From positions 1-64,000 of the forward strand of contig CBDFKY010000014.1 of NCBI GenBank assembly GCA_965248995.1: a DNA stretch of 64,000 nucleotides, written 5' to 3'. Both the position numbers and the translations under genes were made by a program. The notes under the pieces are model-generated. The model worked only from the letters and a program-made list of their open reading frames with translations, had not been told where the DNA came from and searched no databases. Position 1 is the first letter of the stretch. Every line of letters starts with the position of its first letter. This DNA is from CBDFKY01 sp965248995 (GTDB taxonomy: Bacteria > Pseudomonadota > Alphaproteobacteria > Rickettsiales > UBA998). This document shows, in pieces, positions 1 through 7,870 of this stretch.

Positions 1-1
1 A

Positions 2-79
2 CGCAACCGTCACAAATCAAGAAAAGCACCGGCGGCAGACCAATCTAGAGAAGACACTGCCTATAGTCATTCCGATTAA
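2..79 (+). CDS. possible 3' end of a gene, terminated inside a twin-hairpin element
   Basis: An open frame runs in from the window edge and reaches the stop codon TAA at 77-79, inside the mobile element that starts at 64. Its last residues are YSHSD, the same tail the element adds to terC and to the gene at 48247. If the element and the adjacent IS630 copy are removed, leaving one TA, the frame stays open and ends about 20 codons later near 1125. Only some 20 native codons are visible and another frame (ending at TAG 46-48) could equally be the real one, so this is a weak call resting mainly on the parallel with the other two cases. Confidence 0.25.
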   Translation, partial: RNRHKSRKAPAADQSREDTAYSHSD

Positions 80-176
80 AAACCGTACGGTTTTTGTCGG
101 ATAAAATGACTATAACCATATATTTTATAGTGTTTTTATCCGAAAATTTCCGTACGGAAATTATTCGGAAACACTA
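64..176 (+). mobile_element. twin-hairpin element type I, subfamily a
   Basis: A 113-bp element flanked by TA on both sides (62-63 and 177-178). The ends are imperfect inverted repeats, TAGTCATTCCGATTAA and, on the other strand, TAGTGTTTCCGAATAA. It folds as two successive hairpins, each bounded by TATAG and CTATA and each with a GTAC palindrome at its tip. It reads identical to the copies at 34925 and 48447. An IS630 copy sits in the TA directly after it. Confidence 0.9.
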
Positions 177-193
177 TATACCCAATTCAATAA

Positions 194-649
194 TTATCCG
201 TATGTTTGAATGAGAAGATTGAGGGATATTTCTGGTGTGTAGGATCGGTATCGTTTGATGGTGCCGAAACGTTTTTCGATAGGATTGAGATCGGGAGAAT
301 AGGGAGGCAGGAACAATAGCGTTGCCTGTCGTTGCTGAATAAGCTGTTGTGTTAAAGTAGATTTATGGAAGGTGGCGTTGTCCATAATGACAACGCTGTT
401 AGGGGTAAGATGCGGGCAGAGTTCCTGCTCTAGCCAAGCATTAAAAACGGCAGTGTTGCAGGTACCCTGAAAGAGGAAGGGGGCAAGCATTTGCTTGCCG
501 CACAAGGCTGCCAGGAAACTGGTGCGGGGTCTGCGCTGCCCGCTGCGTTGCCCATGCACACGCTTGCCTTTTCGGGCGAAGCCATGCGTGCGTTCGGCGG
601 TGGGTGCGAAGGCGCTTTCATCGACATACACAAACTGCTTGCCCTGCAT
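194..649 (-). CDS. IS630 transposase, DDE catalytic part (orfB)
   Basis: This is the catalytic half of an IS630-family transposase. It shows the DDE triad in the usual contexts: VYVDES near residue 9, the aspartate of VIMDNATFHK near residue 90, and the glutamate of DLNPIEKRFG near residue 125. The open frame extends upstream of the ATG to the run of eight T at 718-725 (eight A on the coding strand), where a net +1 shift from the first frame would give a single protein of about 280 residues. So this frame is probably made by frameshifting or transcript slippage, not from its own start. The product cuts and joins DNA at the element ends. Confidence 0.85.
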   Translation of the reverse strand: MQGKQFVYVDESAFAPTAERTHGFARKGKRVHGQRSGQRRPRTSFLAALCGKQMLAPFLFQGTCNTAVFNAWLEQELCPHLTPNSVVIMDNATFHKSTLTQQLIQQRQATLLFLPPYSPDLNPIEKRFGTIKRYRSYTPEISLNLLIQTYG

Positions 650-704
650 CCGGTAACGCCACCAGCGCTTGAGGTACGCTTTGCGTTTCTCGTTGTCGCT
701 TTCT

Positions 705-1037
705 TTATACGTCCAGGTTTTTTTTACGACTGATGTTCAACCGCTTCAGCGCATAGCAGATCGTACTCGGCCTTACCCCAAAGTGTACCGCCAGTTCCTT
801 ACCCATTACCTCAGGTTGACATTCCACCGCCTGTTGCAGTGCTTCTATGTCCAGTTTATGCGCCTTGCGCGGACCCGGTTTCTTCGCTTCCAACCGATCA
901 CGCGTGATCCAATCAAACACACACCCATGGTGTACCCCAAACCGACGGGCAGCTTCCGCCTTACTTCCACCGCCCCTGACATACGCAACAACGCGACGCC
1001 GTAAATCCATGCTATGACTCATCATAACATAATACAA
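705..1037 (-). CDS. IS630 transposase, helix-turn-helix part (orfA)
   Basis: The 110-residue N-terminal half of the transposase has two helix-turn-helix-like segments, SKAEAARRFGVHHGCVFDWI near residues 24-43 and a second around residues 75-100 (GKELAVHFGVRPSTICYALK). These bind the terminal inverted repeats in this family. The frame ends just after RKKNLDV, where the eight-A slippery run lies. The downstream frame carries the catalytic domain, and the two together make a normal-length IS630 transposase. The second copy at 35557 is the same except for one residue. Confidence 0.85.
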   Translation of the reverse strand: MYYVMMSHSMDLRRRVVAYVRGGGSKAEAARRFGVHHGCVFDWITRDRLEAKKPGPRKAHKLDIEALQQAVECQPEVMGKELAVHFGVRPSTICYALKRLNISRKKNLDV

Positions 1038-1066
1038 TCATCCGTGTAAATTTTGAATTAACTATA

Positions 1067-1341
1067 TATAGCAACGCCGTATCCTGCAGCGGCCGTTCCA
1101 TTGCAGGGAACAACGTGTTCGGCATGAACGACAACCCGTATTTTCACGGTTTTGCACCGCGACTTAATCCTTATGAGGCGTTTAACATCGTGCATTCCAT
1201 ACCTGAACAAGGTTTCGCCGGTGCATTGCATTTCTACCGGTCAGACGCCGCCGTTGCCAGCTTCCATTTCACCATTGCCGATGTGACGGCAAATTTTCTC
1301 AGGCCTTCGCGGTTTCCGCGGATTGCCTTTAACCGGACTCC
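1067..1341. other. unassigned stretch between the IS element and suhB
   Basis: No recognisable gene. An 83-codon plus-strand frame (1115-1366) is open and overlaps the 3' end of suhB by 25 bases, but its product resembles no family I know and it has no convincing ribosome-binding site. It may be remnant sequence left by the IS insertion. Confidence 0.4.
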
Positions 1342-2157
1342 TTATTTCCGCCGCATCATCACCTGATGGGCGTGGTAACTGCCGGCGAAGATGGCGAGGT
1401 GTTCGTAAGGATCGCCCTTGCTGCCGTCGGGCAGGCACAGGATGCCGCCCGCTTCCTTCACCAGCAGCATGCCCGCGGCCATGTCCCATTCCTTCAGTTT
1501 CGGGAACCACAACGCATCGTAACGCCCCGCCGCGACATACGCCAGATCGAGCGCCGCCGCGCCGCTGCGGCGGATAACGGCGTCGATGCCGTCCGCATAG
1601 TCGGAAAGCGCCGAACATTCCTTCGAATGCTGGCCGCGACGGCGGGAGGTACCGGTGACGAAATAAAAATCCGTCTCACGGCGCGACGTGGCGATTTTCC
1701 GCTGGTTGAGGAACGCCCCCTTCCCCGCTTCCGCCATGAACATTTCATCATGGACCGGATCGTACACCACCGCCGCGATGAATTCGGACCCCTTGTCGCT
1801 GCGCTTTTCTAGCCCGATGGATACGCAGAAATACGGAATGGCGTGCATGAAATTGGTAGTGCCGTCCAGCGGGTCGATCACCCAGCGGAACTCGGATGTC
1901 CCTTCCACTTCGCCGCCTTCCTCCATCAGGAAACCGTATTCCGGGCGGGCGCGCTGCAGATGCTCGAACAGCAGTTTCTCCACTTTCTTGTCGGTGACGG
2001 TGACGAAATCCATCGCCCCTTTCTTGGAGACCTGCAGATGATCCACTTCCCCGAAATCGCGCAGCAGGTGGCGCGTGGTTTTCAGCGCCGCGGCTGTCAT
2101 CACGTTGATCAGGGGAGTGTTGAGCGCGTAGCGCTGGGTGGTGCTGTGGGAACTCAT
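1342..2157 (-). CDS. suhB: inositol monophosphatase family protein
   Basis: The 271-residue product is a Mg-dependent phosphatase of the inositol monophosphatase family, usual length for SuhB. The metal-binding motifs are all present: EE at 79-80, DPLDGTTNF starting at Asp95, and KEWDMAAGMLLVKEAGG around Asp225. In bacteria SuhB hydrolyses myo-inositol 1-phosphate and related sugar phosphates and in E. coli also associates with rRNA antitermination complexes; which role applies here cannot be told from sequence. It lies downstream of a secreted unknown protein and efp on the same strand, but a 42-base gap separates it from the former. The gene is intact despite the IS element about 280 bases beyond its stop. 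Confidence 0.92.
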   Translation of the reverse strand: MSSHSTTQRYALNTPLINVMTAAALKTTRHLLRDFGEVDHLQVSKKGAMDFVTVTDKKVEKLLFEHLQRARPEYGFLMEEGGEVEGTSEFRWVIDPLDGTTNFMHAIPYFCVSIGLEKRSDKGSEFIAAVVYDPVHDEMFMAEAGKGAFLNQRKIATSRRETDFYFVTGTSRRRGQHSKECSALSDYADGIDAVIRRSGAAALDLAYVAAGRYDALWFPKLKEWDMAAGMLLVKEAGGILCLPDGSKGDPYEHLAIFAGSYHAHQVMMRRK

Positions 2158-2199
2158 GTATATCCAGATAGTTTCAGATAGTTTTCCAGGTCGTTGACG

Positions 2200-2805
2200 T
2201 TATAAGCACGGATTCGTTACGGGTGGCCTCGCGACAGCCAGCATCTCATCAATACCCAGTTGAAATTTCGGTAAGATATCGGCCTTCTTCGTGATAAAGC
2301 TCTGTGCGAAATCTTCTTTCGTCCTGCCGCATCTCCGCGCTGCCTTCTGACGCTCCTGATCCAGGTTTTTTACGAGAGATTCTTTCGTTACGGGCGTCAG
2401 GCTATTGGCGAGGATAAAATTTTCCATTTTTTCCGCCGCGATATCCAATTGGCTCCGCCATTCCTTTTCTTCCGTGTGGCACGCGTCGAACTCCCCTTTG
2501 ATCGATGCATAGATCATCCATGTGCACATCACCGCACCTTTCCCGCTGTGATCAGACCCCATAAGACTACCGGACTCGTTCTCCTCCATGGTGACGCCGC
2601 CCGGAAATTCCAACGTATGCAACGCTTTGCCTTTGGCCGGAATATGGGTCAGCAGCTTCGTCCCCGCAGGAATACGCCACGCGGCGAACGGGGTTGAAGC
2701 ATAATCCTCAGGTGATTTTATGGTAACGGTGCCCGCTTTCTCTTCGCACTGCGCGGCAAACGCAACGGCCAGGGCGAACGCCGCATATCCGAAAAGCCCC
2801 AACAT
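2200..2805 (-). CDS. secreted protein of unknown function
   Basis: A 201-residue protein begins with a clear hydrophobic signal segment (MLGLFGYAAFALAVAFAAQC). I chose this start because AGGGGA lies nine bases upstream and the signal peptide then begins at residue 1. An ATG 17 codons earlier (2856), directly abutting the efp stop codon, is the alternative. The cysteine after the signal segment is not in a standard lipobox (Gln precedes it), so a periplasmic protein is more likely than a lipoprotein. The mature part is hydrophilic with several cysteines and a helical, charged C-terminus. I recognise no domain. It is cotranscribed with efp. Confidence 0.65.
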   Translation of the reverse strand: MLGLFGYAAFALAVAFAAQCEEKAGTVTIKSPEDYASTPFAAWRIPAGTKLLTHIPAKGKALHTLEFPGGVTMEENESGSLMGSDHSGKGAVMCTWMIYASIKGEFDACHTEEKEWRSQLDIAAEKMENFILANSLTPVTKESLVKNLDQERQKAARRCGRTKEDFAQSFITKKADILPKFQLGIDEMLAVARPPVTNPCL

Positions 2806-2856
2806 GCCACAAGTCCCCTGGCCACGTTTTCGCAGACTTTCGCCGACACCCGACAT

Positions 2857-3423
2857 CTAGTCTTTCGCCCGCTCGACATATTCGATCGCGGACGTATCCA
2901 CCACCACGCGGTCGCCGGTATTGATGAACGGCGGCACCATGATGCGCACGCCGTTATCCAGCATGGCGGGTTTGTAGGACGAAGCCGCCGTCTGGCCTTT
3001 GACCACCGGTTCCGTTTCGGTAATCGCGTGCGTCACCTGCGGTGGCAGGGTGATGCTGATCGGCTCCCCGTCGTACATCTCCAGTTTCACCTTCATACCG
3101 TCCACTAGGAACGGCAGCCCGTCGCCGAGCAGTTCCTTAGAGAGATTGATCTGTTCGTAATCCGTCTGGTTCATGAACACCAGCGCCTCGCCTTCGGGAT
3201 AGAGGAACTGGTAGTCCACCTGATCGAGCCGCACGCGCTCCACCGTCTCATCCGAGCGGAACCGCTCGTTGAGCTTGGTGCCGTGACGGATGTCCTTCAT
3301 CTCCACCTGGTTGAACGCGCCGCCTTTTCCGGGCTTGACGTGCTGCGTTTTTACCACGACCCACAACTGCCCCTTATATTCCAGCACATTGCCGATGCGA
3401 ATGGATACTCCGTCGATTTTCAT
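2857..3423 (-). CDS. efp: translation elongation factor P
   Basis: The 188-residue product matches EF-P along its full length: an N-terminal KOW-like domain, a central OB domain and a C-terminal OB domain. EF-P binds stalled ribosomes between the P and E sites and relieves arrest at consecutive prolines. The tip of the first domain reads KPGKGG, so Lys33 is the likely site of post-translational modification (lysylation type). No modification gene (epmA, epmB, earP) is in the window. The upstream region holds a 15-bp tandem repeat at 3500-3584. The stop codon touches the next frame on the same strand. Confidence 0.96.
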   Translation of the reverse strand: MKIDGVSIRIGNVLEYKGQLWVVVKTQHVKPGKGGAFNQVEMKDIRHGTKLNERFRSDETVERVRLDQVDYQFLYPEGEALVFMNQTDYEQINLSKELLGDGLPFLVDGMKVKLEMYDGEPISITLPPQVTHAITETEPVVKGQTAASSYKPAMLDNGVRIMVPPFINTGDRVVVDTSAIEYVERAKD

Positions 3424-3499
3424 GCCGTTTTGTCCTTAAATGATACGCCAAACTGAAATTAGCGCCTTTCCTAACACAAAGGAGGTAAAGCGCGCAACA

Positions 3500-3584
3500 T
3501 GGAAACGGCCCCCGTGGAAACGGCCCCCGTGGAAACGGCCCTCGTGGAAACGGCCCTCGTGGAAACGGCCCTCGTGGAAACGGT
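3500..3584. repeat. 15-bp minisatellite between efp and the gene at 3651
   Basis: Five full units and one partial unit of TGGAAACGGCCCCCG, with the later units carrying one shared change (CTCG for CCCG). It lies in the divergent intergenic region upstream of efp. Fifteen bases keep frame, and both strands stay open (WKRPP or PFPRG repeats), but no start signal or flanking coding sequence suggests a real protein. Confidence 0.9.
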
Positions 3585-3619
3585 TGCATGAGAAATGCGT
3601 TTATGTTTTAGTACGGCTA

Positions 3620-3625
3620 TATAAT
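3620..3625 (+). promoter_or_regulatory. candidate -10 box
   Basis: A perfect TATAAT lies 25 bases before the ATG at 3651, preceded by GGCTA. AAGGA follows at 3640 as ribosome-binding site. No good -35 box is seen at the right distance, so the promoter call is tentative. Confidence 0.35.
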
Positions 3626-3650
3626 AACCCTGTTTTCCCAAGGACGCCCC

Positions 3651-3911
3651 ATGTCATCATTCGTTGACAAAATCATCGCCAAGAAAGGCCACCTCATCCA
3701 TAAACTGAAGGCGAAGGATTCCACGGGCCGCTGGGCGTATTATTTCGTGCTGGTGGAACCGATGCAGGAAAAAGCGTTCCTGAGCGCGCTGGAATCCAAC
3801 CAGTCGATCGACCTGGAGGAATTCGGGAAAGTCGTCGCCTCGAACTACGGGGAAGAACCGAGCGAGGAAGTGCGCACCATGCTCAAGGATAAATACGGGT
3901 TCGACGTCTAG
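3651..3911 (+). CDS. small conserved-looking protein of unknown function
   Basis: An 86-residue, charged, soluble protein with good codon use and a ribosome-binding site (AAGGA six bases before the ATG). Its stop codon TAG overlaps the GTG start of grxB by one base, so the two are translationally coupled. The pattern (basic N-terminal helix, a central YYFVLVEP strand, an acidic helix and a C-terminal KDKYGFDV) suggests a compact alpha/beta fold. I do not recognise the family and assign no function. Confidence 0.7.
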   Translation: MSSFVDKIIAKKGHLIHKLKAKDSTGRWAYYFVLVEPMQEKAFLSALESNQSIDLEEFGKVVASNYGEEPSEEVRTMLKDKYGFDV

Positions 3912-4558
3912 TGAAACTCTACGTCTACGACCATTGTCCGTACTGCGTGAAAGCGCGGATGATTTTCGGGCTGAAGAACATCCCGGTGGAACTGCATCTA
4001 TTGCAGAACGACGACGAAGCCACGCCGATCCGGATGATCGGCGCGAAGCAGGCGCCCATTCTGGAACGCGACGACGGTACCTACCTGCCCGAGAGTCTGG
4101 ATATCGTGCGCGAAATCGACCGCACTGAAGGAGAACGCCTGCTGCTGGGCACCGGAAATCCGGGGATCCACGCCTGGCTTTCCGGCACGAAGGATTATTT
4201 CTATCCCCTGTTGTTTCCGCGCTTCGCGACCGCCTCGCTCGAGGAATTTTCCACCACTTCCGCCCGCGATTATTTCACCCGCAAGAAAGAAGCGGCGATC
4301 GGCAGCTTTGCCGGGCACCTTGCCCGCTCCGCCGATTATATCGCTCTGGCGGACCGGCACCTGTCATCGCTCGCCACGCTGATGGCTTCCGACAAGACCG
4401 TAGGCGACGGACTTTCCGAGGACGATCTGCATGTGTTCGCCACGCTCCGCTGCCTCTCCATCGTGCAGGGAATCACCTATCCGCCGGTGATCGAGTCTTA
4501 CCGTCAGGGGATGTCCGCCGCCGCCGGGGTTCCGCTGTTTGACGCCATCGCCGTGTAG
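3911..4558 (+). CDS. grxB: glutaredoxin 2 (GST-like)
   Basis: The 215-residue product has the length of glutaredoxin 2, a glutathione-S-transferase-fold glutaredoxin that reduces protein disulfides and glutathione mixed disulfides with glutathione. The active site CPYC is at residues 9-12. The N-terminal thioredoxin-like domain spans about residues 1-75, with the conserved QAPIL cis-proline region near 50-55 and the PES glutathione-binding segment after it. The all-helical GST C-domain follows. Translation starts at GTG 3911, overlapping the stop of the preceding small gene, so expression is probably coupled. Confidence 0.92.
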   Translation: MKLYVYDHCPYCVKARMIFGLKNIPVELHLLQNDDEATPIRMIGAKQAPILERDDGTYLPESLDIVREIDRTEGERLLLGTGNPGIHAWLSGTKDYFYPLLFPRFATASLEEFSTTSARDYFTRKKEAAIGSFAGHLARSADYIALADRHLSSLATLMASDKTVGDGLSEDDLHVFATLRCLSIVQGITYPPVIESYRQGMSAAAGVPLFDAIAV

Positions 4559-4756
4559 CGCCGCAAAAAAACCTGGCGGCTTTGCATTTCTTTCTTTGAC
4601 ATTCGCGGGTAGGCGTGCTGTTTTTAATGCCGACAGCCTGTAAAAACCGGTTGTCAACCGCCTTAAATTATTTTACAAAAGTTGCGCAAATACAACATCG
4701 GCTGCATTCCGCTTCGCTCGGAGCGTACCTGTCGATCAACCCGAGAGAGAACCGCC

Positions 4757-6454
4757 ATGTCCCTTCACCTGCAACTGCCTTCCCAGCAACTGGCCATGCG
4801 CCCCGTCATCACGGTGGTGGGAGTCGGAGGCGCGGGAGGAAACGCGGTCAACAATATGATCTCCGCGCAGCTCGAAGGCGTGCAGTTCGTGGTGGCGAAC
4901 ACGGACGCGCAGGCGCTGGAAAGCGCGCTGACCGAGCGGGCCATCCAGCTGGGCCGCACCATTACGCAGGGACTGGGCGCGGGCGCGACGCCGGAGATCG
5001 GCGAAGCGGCGGCGGAGGAAGCGGCGGCTGAAATCATGAGCTGCATCGAAGGCAGCCATATGGTGTTCATCACCGCCGGCATGGGCGGCGGCACGGGGAC
5101 CGGCGCGGCGCCCGTCGTGGCGCGCATGGCGCGGGAACAGGGGATGCTGACGGTCGGTGTCGTGACCAAACCGTTCCAGTTCGAAGGCGGCAAGCGGATG
5201 CGCATCGCCGAGCAGGGCCTCTCCGAACTGCAGAAATACGTCGACACGCTGATCGTGATCCCCAACCAGAACCTGTTTCGCGTCGCCAATGAGAAAACCA
5301 CGTTCGCCGACGCCTTCCGCATGGCGGACGAAGTGCTGCATTCGGGAGTGCGCGGCGTGACCGACCTGATGGTCAAGCCGGGACTGGTGAACCTGGATTT
5401 CGCGGATATTCGCACCGTGATGCAGGAAATGGGCAAGGCGATGATGGGCACCGGCGAAGCGACCGGCGAAAAACGCGCTATCGAGGCGGCGGAGGCGGCC
5501 ATCTCCAATCCGCTGCTCGACGACGTCTCGCTCAAAGGCGCACGCGCCGCGCTTATCAACATCACCGGCGGCTCGGACATGACGCTGTATGAAGTAGATG
5601 AAGCCGCCAACCGCATCCGCGAGGAAATCGACGGCGACGCGAACATCATTTTCGGCTCCACGTTCAACGAATCCATGCAGGGGACGATCCGCGTGTCGGT
5701 GGTGGCGACGGGCATCGACGTGAACGAACGTGACGGCGAGCAGCTGGTCACCAAACCATTGGCAAAACCCGCCCCCAAGCAGCCGTTCAAGCCGACTTCC
5801 GCTTATTATGTGGGCCAGAAACCCGCTACGTCCTTTTCTCCGGCCAAGCCGGAAATCAAACGGGATGAAAGCAGACCGGCCTCGGTCTTCAGCCGCCAGC
5901 CCGCGCCTGCGGAAAAGCGCGCAGTTCCGCAGTCTCAGCAGGAAAACGAACGGCAGGATGCCGGTTTTTCTTTCGAGCAGCCTTATACGGGACGCAACGA
6001 CGCGGCCCAGTCCTCCCAGAATTCCGGTACCCAGCATCCGAATACGTTCACGGACAGCCACGATCCACGCATGAACGACAACCGGGAAGAGACTGCGTCA
6101 GCCCGGCCTTCCGAGTCCGGCAACCTGTTTGTCAGCCCGGCGGCGAGCCAGCCCGCCAGCCGTCAGTTCCAGACCTACCCCGCCGACAACGCCGCCCCGA
6201 ACGCCGCCGCTTCACAGACGGTACCCACGCAGTCCGCGCCTGCACAGGGCTCGACGATCCTGAGCCGCCTTGCCGATGTCGGACGTTCTTTCAACACCCG
6301 TAACGAACCGGTCGTCAGCAGCCGTTCCATGGACAGCCGCAAGCAGGCTTACCGTCAGGCAGAACCGGAAGAAGCGTTTTCCTCCGCCGCTCCGGCACCG
6401 GAAGAGGAACAATATTACGACATTCCGGCATTTCTGCGTCGCCAGACGCATTGA
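4757..6454 (+). CDS. ftsZ: cell division protein FtsZ
   Basis: FtsZ is the tubulin-like GTPase that forms the division ring. The start at 4757 gives 565 residues; the frame is open 25 codons further up, but that part is unlike FtsZ. The tubulin signature GGGTGTG lies at 110-116 and the T7 loop NLDFADIR at 212-219. The globular core ends near residue 320. A long, Pro/Gln/Ser-rich disordered linker follows, then the C-terminal peptide DIPAFLRR at 555-562, which binds FtsA and other partners. Long linkers are usual in alphaproteobacteria. No other dcw-cluster gene (ftsA, ftsQ, mur genes) is adjacent, so this copy stands alone. Confidence 0.97.
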   Translation: MSLHLQLPSQQLAMRPVITVVGVGGAGGNAVNNMISAQLEGVQFVVANTDAQALESALTERAIQLGRTITQGLGAGATPEIGEAAAEEAAAEIMSCIEGSHMVFITAGMGGGTGTGAAPVVARMAREQGMLTVGVVTKPFQFEGGKRMRIAEQGLSELQKYVDTLIVIPNQNLFRVANEKTTFADAFRMADEVLHSGVRGVTDLMVKPGLVNLDFADIRTVMQEMGKAMMGTGEATGEKRAIEAAEAAISNPLLDDVSLKGARAALINITGGSDMTLYEVDEAANRIREEIDGDANIIFGSTFNESMQGTIRVSVVATGIDVNERDGEQLVTKPLAKPAPKQPFKPTSAYYVGQKPATSFSPAKPEIKRDESRPASVFSRQPAPAEKRAVPQSQQENERQDAGFSFEQPYTGRNDAAQSSQNSGTQHPNTFTDSHDPRMNDNREETASARPSESGNLFVSPAASQPASRQFQTYPADNAAPNAAASQTVPTQSAPAQGSTILSRLADVGRSFNTRNEPVVSSRSMDSRKQAYRQAEPEEAFSSAAPAPEEEQYYDIPAFLRRQTH

Positions 6455-6565
6455 TAGTCAGGGAATTTTTATCCGGCGGTTATGTTACCGTGCAGCCGAT
6501 GTCATCGACAGCCGATTTCTAACCTATCGTACTTTAACTTTATCGTTGAAATTGTGTAACGTTTT

Positions 6566-6629
6566 CATCCTGAGCGTAGTGAAGGATCTGGTGCGTTGAA
6601 ACGGGATCCTTCGCTACGCTCAGCATGAC
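6566..6629. repeat. dispersed palindromic repeat (CATCCTGAGCG type)
   Basis: An inverted repeat with arms of about 23 bases, CATCCTGAGCGTAGTGAAGG and its complement ending at 6629. A half copy with the same core lies at 56108-56136. It occupies the 342-base gap between ftsZ and coq7. The rest of that gap holds nothing I can name apart from a short ACTATAG-containing stretch at 6664-6680 that faintly resembles the mobile twin hairpins. Confidence 0.75.
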
Positions 6630-6796
6630 CATAACGTAGAACCGTTCAGTTCTTAAATGAAACGACTATAGAGCGCTTTCACAGAATAACCTCACTTTCT
6701 CAGGTGAAACGGTCATGGACAGGGCCCGCTTCCACGCTCGGCGATTCCGGTCCTCTGCCGAATAAAATCCCCTACCGGCTCACCGAACGTCTTTTC

Positions 6797-7315
6797 CTAA
6801 ATCCTTTTCGACAGCGCGATCGCGGTGCGGGTAACGGCGCGGATGCCGTGATACAGCAGCCCGTAGCCGGGAGCCTGCTCGGCACCTTCCGCCAGCCCCC
6901 GGTCATGATGCTCCATTTCTTCGGCGCGGAAACGGGTGACTGTCGCTTTCAAATCCGCCTCCTCCTCAGGGAGGGCCGCTTCCTGTTCCAGGTAATGCTC
7001 GTTGATGACGGACTCCACCGCCACCGTACAGGCGAACGCCGCTTTCTCACCGAGCGCCGCGCTCAGGGCGCCGAGCATCCAGCCGCCCACATGCCAGAGG
7101 GGCATCAGCGCCGTCGGGCGGACATGACGGCTGCGCACCAGACCTTCGAACATTTCCAGATGGTGCAGCTCCTGGCTCCGCATATGATGGACGGTCGCGA
7201 AAGAGGGCTTGCCCCGCAGCAAGGCCAGCTGCCCGTCATAAATGCGCTTGGCGCCGTATTCACCGGCATGGTTGACCCGGATCATGGAAGCGATGGTTTC
7301 TTCAGGCTGCGACAC
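6797..7315 (-). CDS. coq7: demethoxyubiquinone hydroxylase Coq7
   Basis: Coq7 is a membrane-associated di-iron enzyme that hydroxylates 2-polyprenyl-3-methyl-6-methoxy-1,4-benzoquinone in late ubiquinone synthesis. The 172-residue product has the ferritin-like iron ligands: Glu19 (NHAGEYGA), Glu49 and His52 (ExxH in SQELHHLE), Glu101, and the second ExxH around 132-136 (AEEMEHHD). Coq7 is used for this step mainly in alpha- and some other proteobacteria instead of UbiF. The start overlaps the dsbB stop by 14 bases, so the two genes are cotranscribed. Confidence 0.95.
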   Translation of the reverse strand: MSQPEETIASMIRVNHAGEYGAKRIYDGQLALLRGKPSFATVHHMRSQELHHLEMFEGLVRSRHVRPTALMPLWHVGGWMLGALSAALGEKAAFACTVAVESVINEHYLEQEAALPEEEADLKATVTRFRAEEMEHHDRGLAEGAEQAPGYGLLYHGIRAVTRTAIALSKRI

Positions 7316-7793
7316 GTTGCTGGTTCCATATATGTAAGGTTAAGGCGGCGGCGAACACGCCGTACATCATATTCCAGAGCGGCATGGAGATTCCGGCAAA
7401 AGAGGCGCCGACATCGGCGCAGCTGACCAGGGGCGCCCCCATGATCTGGCGTTTCAGTTCCTCAAGCGACCCGACCGTCGCCGTACCGGCGGCGCAGGCG
7501 TCGGAGGCTTCCACCCATCCGTGCTCCACGGCGACATGCCAGCCCCCCATGGCGGTGGTAGTGAGAAAAGCGAGAGCGCAGAGCAGTAGCACGGTCCGTG
7601 TCACCGGCCGCTTCCGAATCATGAGCGCAAGCGCGCACAGCGCCAGCGCCACGCCATAAGGATAGCGCTGCAGGAGGCACAGATGGCAGGGATGCGTCCC
7701 GAACCCGACTTGGCTTACGAATGCCATGCCGAGCGCCGCGGCGGCGAACAGGAACGGAAGTAACAAGGGGTGACGGGATAACAGTGCGGGCAT
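7302..7793 (-). CDS. dsbB: disulfide bond formation protein DsbB
   Basis: DsbB is a four-helix inner-membrane protein that reoxidises DsbA and passes electrons to quinone. From the start at 7793 the product has 163 residues, four hydrophobic segments, a periplasmic CHLC pair at Cys36 and Cys39, and the second pair at Cys100 and Cys125. An upstream ATG (7808) would add five residues. The overlap with coq7, a ubiquinone-synthesis gene, fits the dependence of DsbB on quinone, though this may be coincidence. No dsbA is in the window. Confidence 0.88.
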   Translation of the reverse strand: MPALLSRHPLLLPFLFAAAALGMAFVSQVGFGTHPCHLCLLQRYPYGVALALCALALMIRKRPVTRTVLLLCALAFLTTTAMGGWHVAVEHGWVEASDACAAGTATVGSLEELKRQIMGAPLVSCADVGASFAGISMPLWNMMYGVFAAALTLHIWNQQRVAA

Positions 7794-7838
7794 GATGCAT
7801 CGTATCATTATTCGAAAGAAGAAATAAAGCCTTCAGCC

Positions 7839-7864
7839 AAAAAAATATCCGGCAAAAGCCGGAT
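7839..7864 (-). terminator. intrinsic terminator of the gene at 7871
   Basis: Perfect stem ATCCGGC / GCCGGAT (7847-7853 with 7858-7864), a four-base loop, then seven U on the minus-strand transcript. It begins seven bases after the stop codon of the minus-strand gene. Confidence 0.85.
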
Positions 7865-7870
7865 GAGGTG

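Larger units (their letters stand above)
179..1064 (-). mobile_element. IS630-family insertion sequence, copy 1
   Basis: An 886-bp element with TA target duplications at 177-178 and 1065-1066 and partial terminal inverted repeats (TACCCAATTCAATAATT against TAGTTAATTCAAAATTT). It carries two overlapping transposase frames on the minus strand. The copy at 35530 has the same length and its proteins differ from these at one residue (Ile against Met in the first frame). Insertion into TA is typical of the IS630/Tc1/mariner group. It sits directly against the end of a twin-hairpin element. Confidence 0.93.

Noticed and set aside
1115..1366. 83-codon plus-strand frame near the IS element as a real gene
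   Set aside because: No ribosome-binding site or family resemblance, and it overlaps the 3' end of suhB; described as unassigned sequence instead.
3374..3589. PFPRG-repeat protein on the minus strand
   Set aside because: Translation of the 15-bp tandem repeat that overlaps the start of efp in another frame; no start signal.
4736..6061. Long minus-strand open frame (441 codons) opposite ftsZ
   Set aside because: It is the complement of ftsZ codons, full of Arg/His, with no motif; FtsZ on the plus strand is certain.
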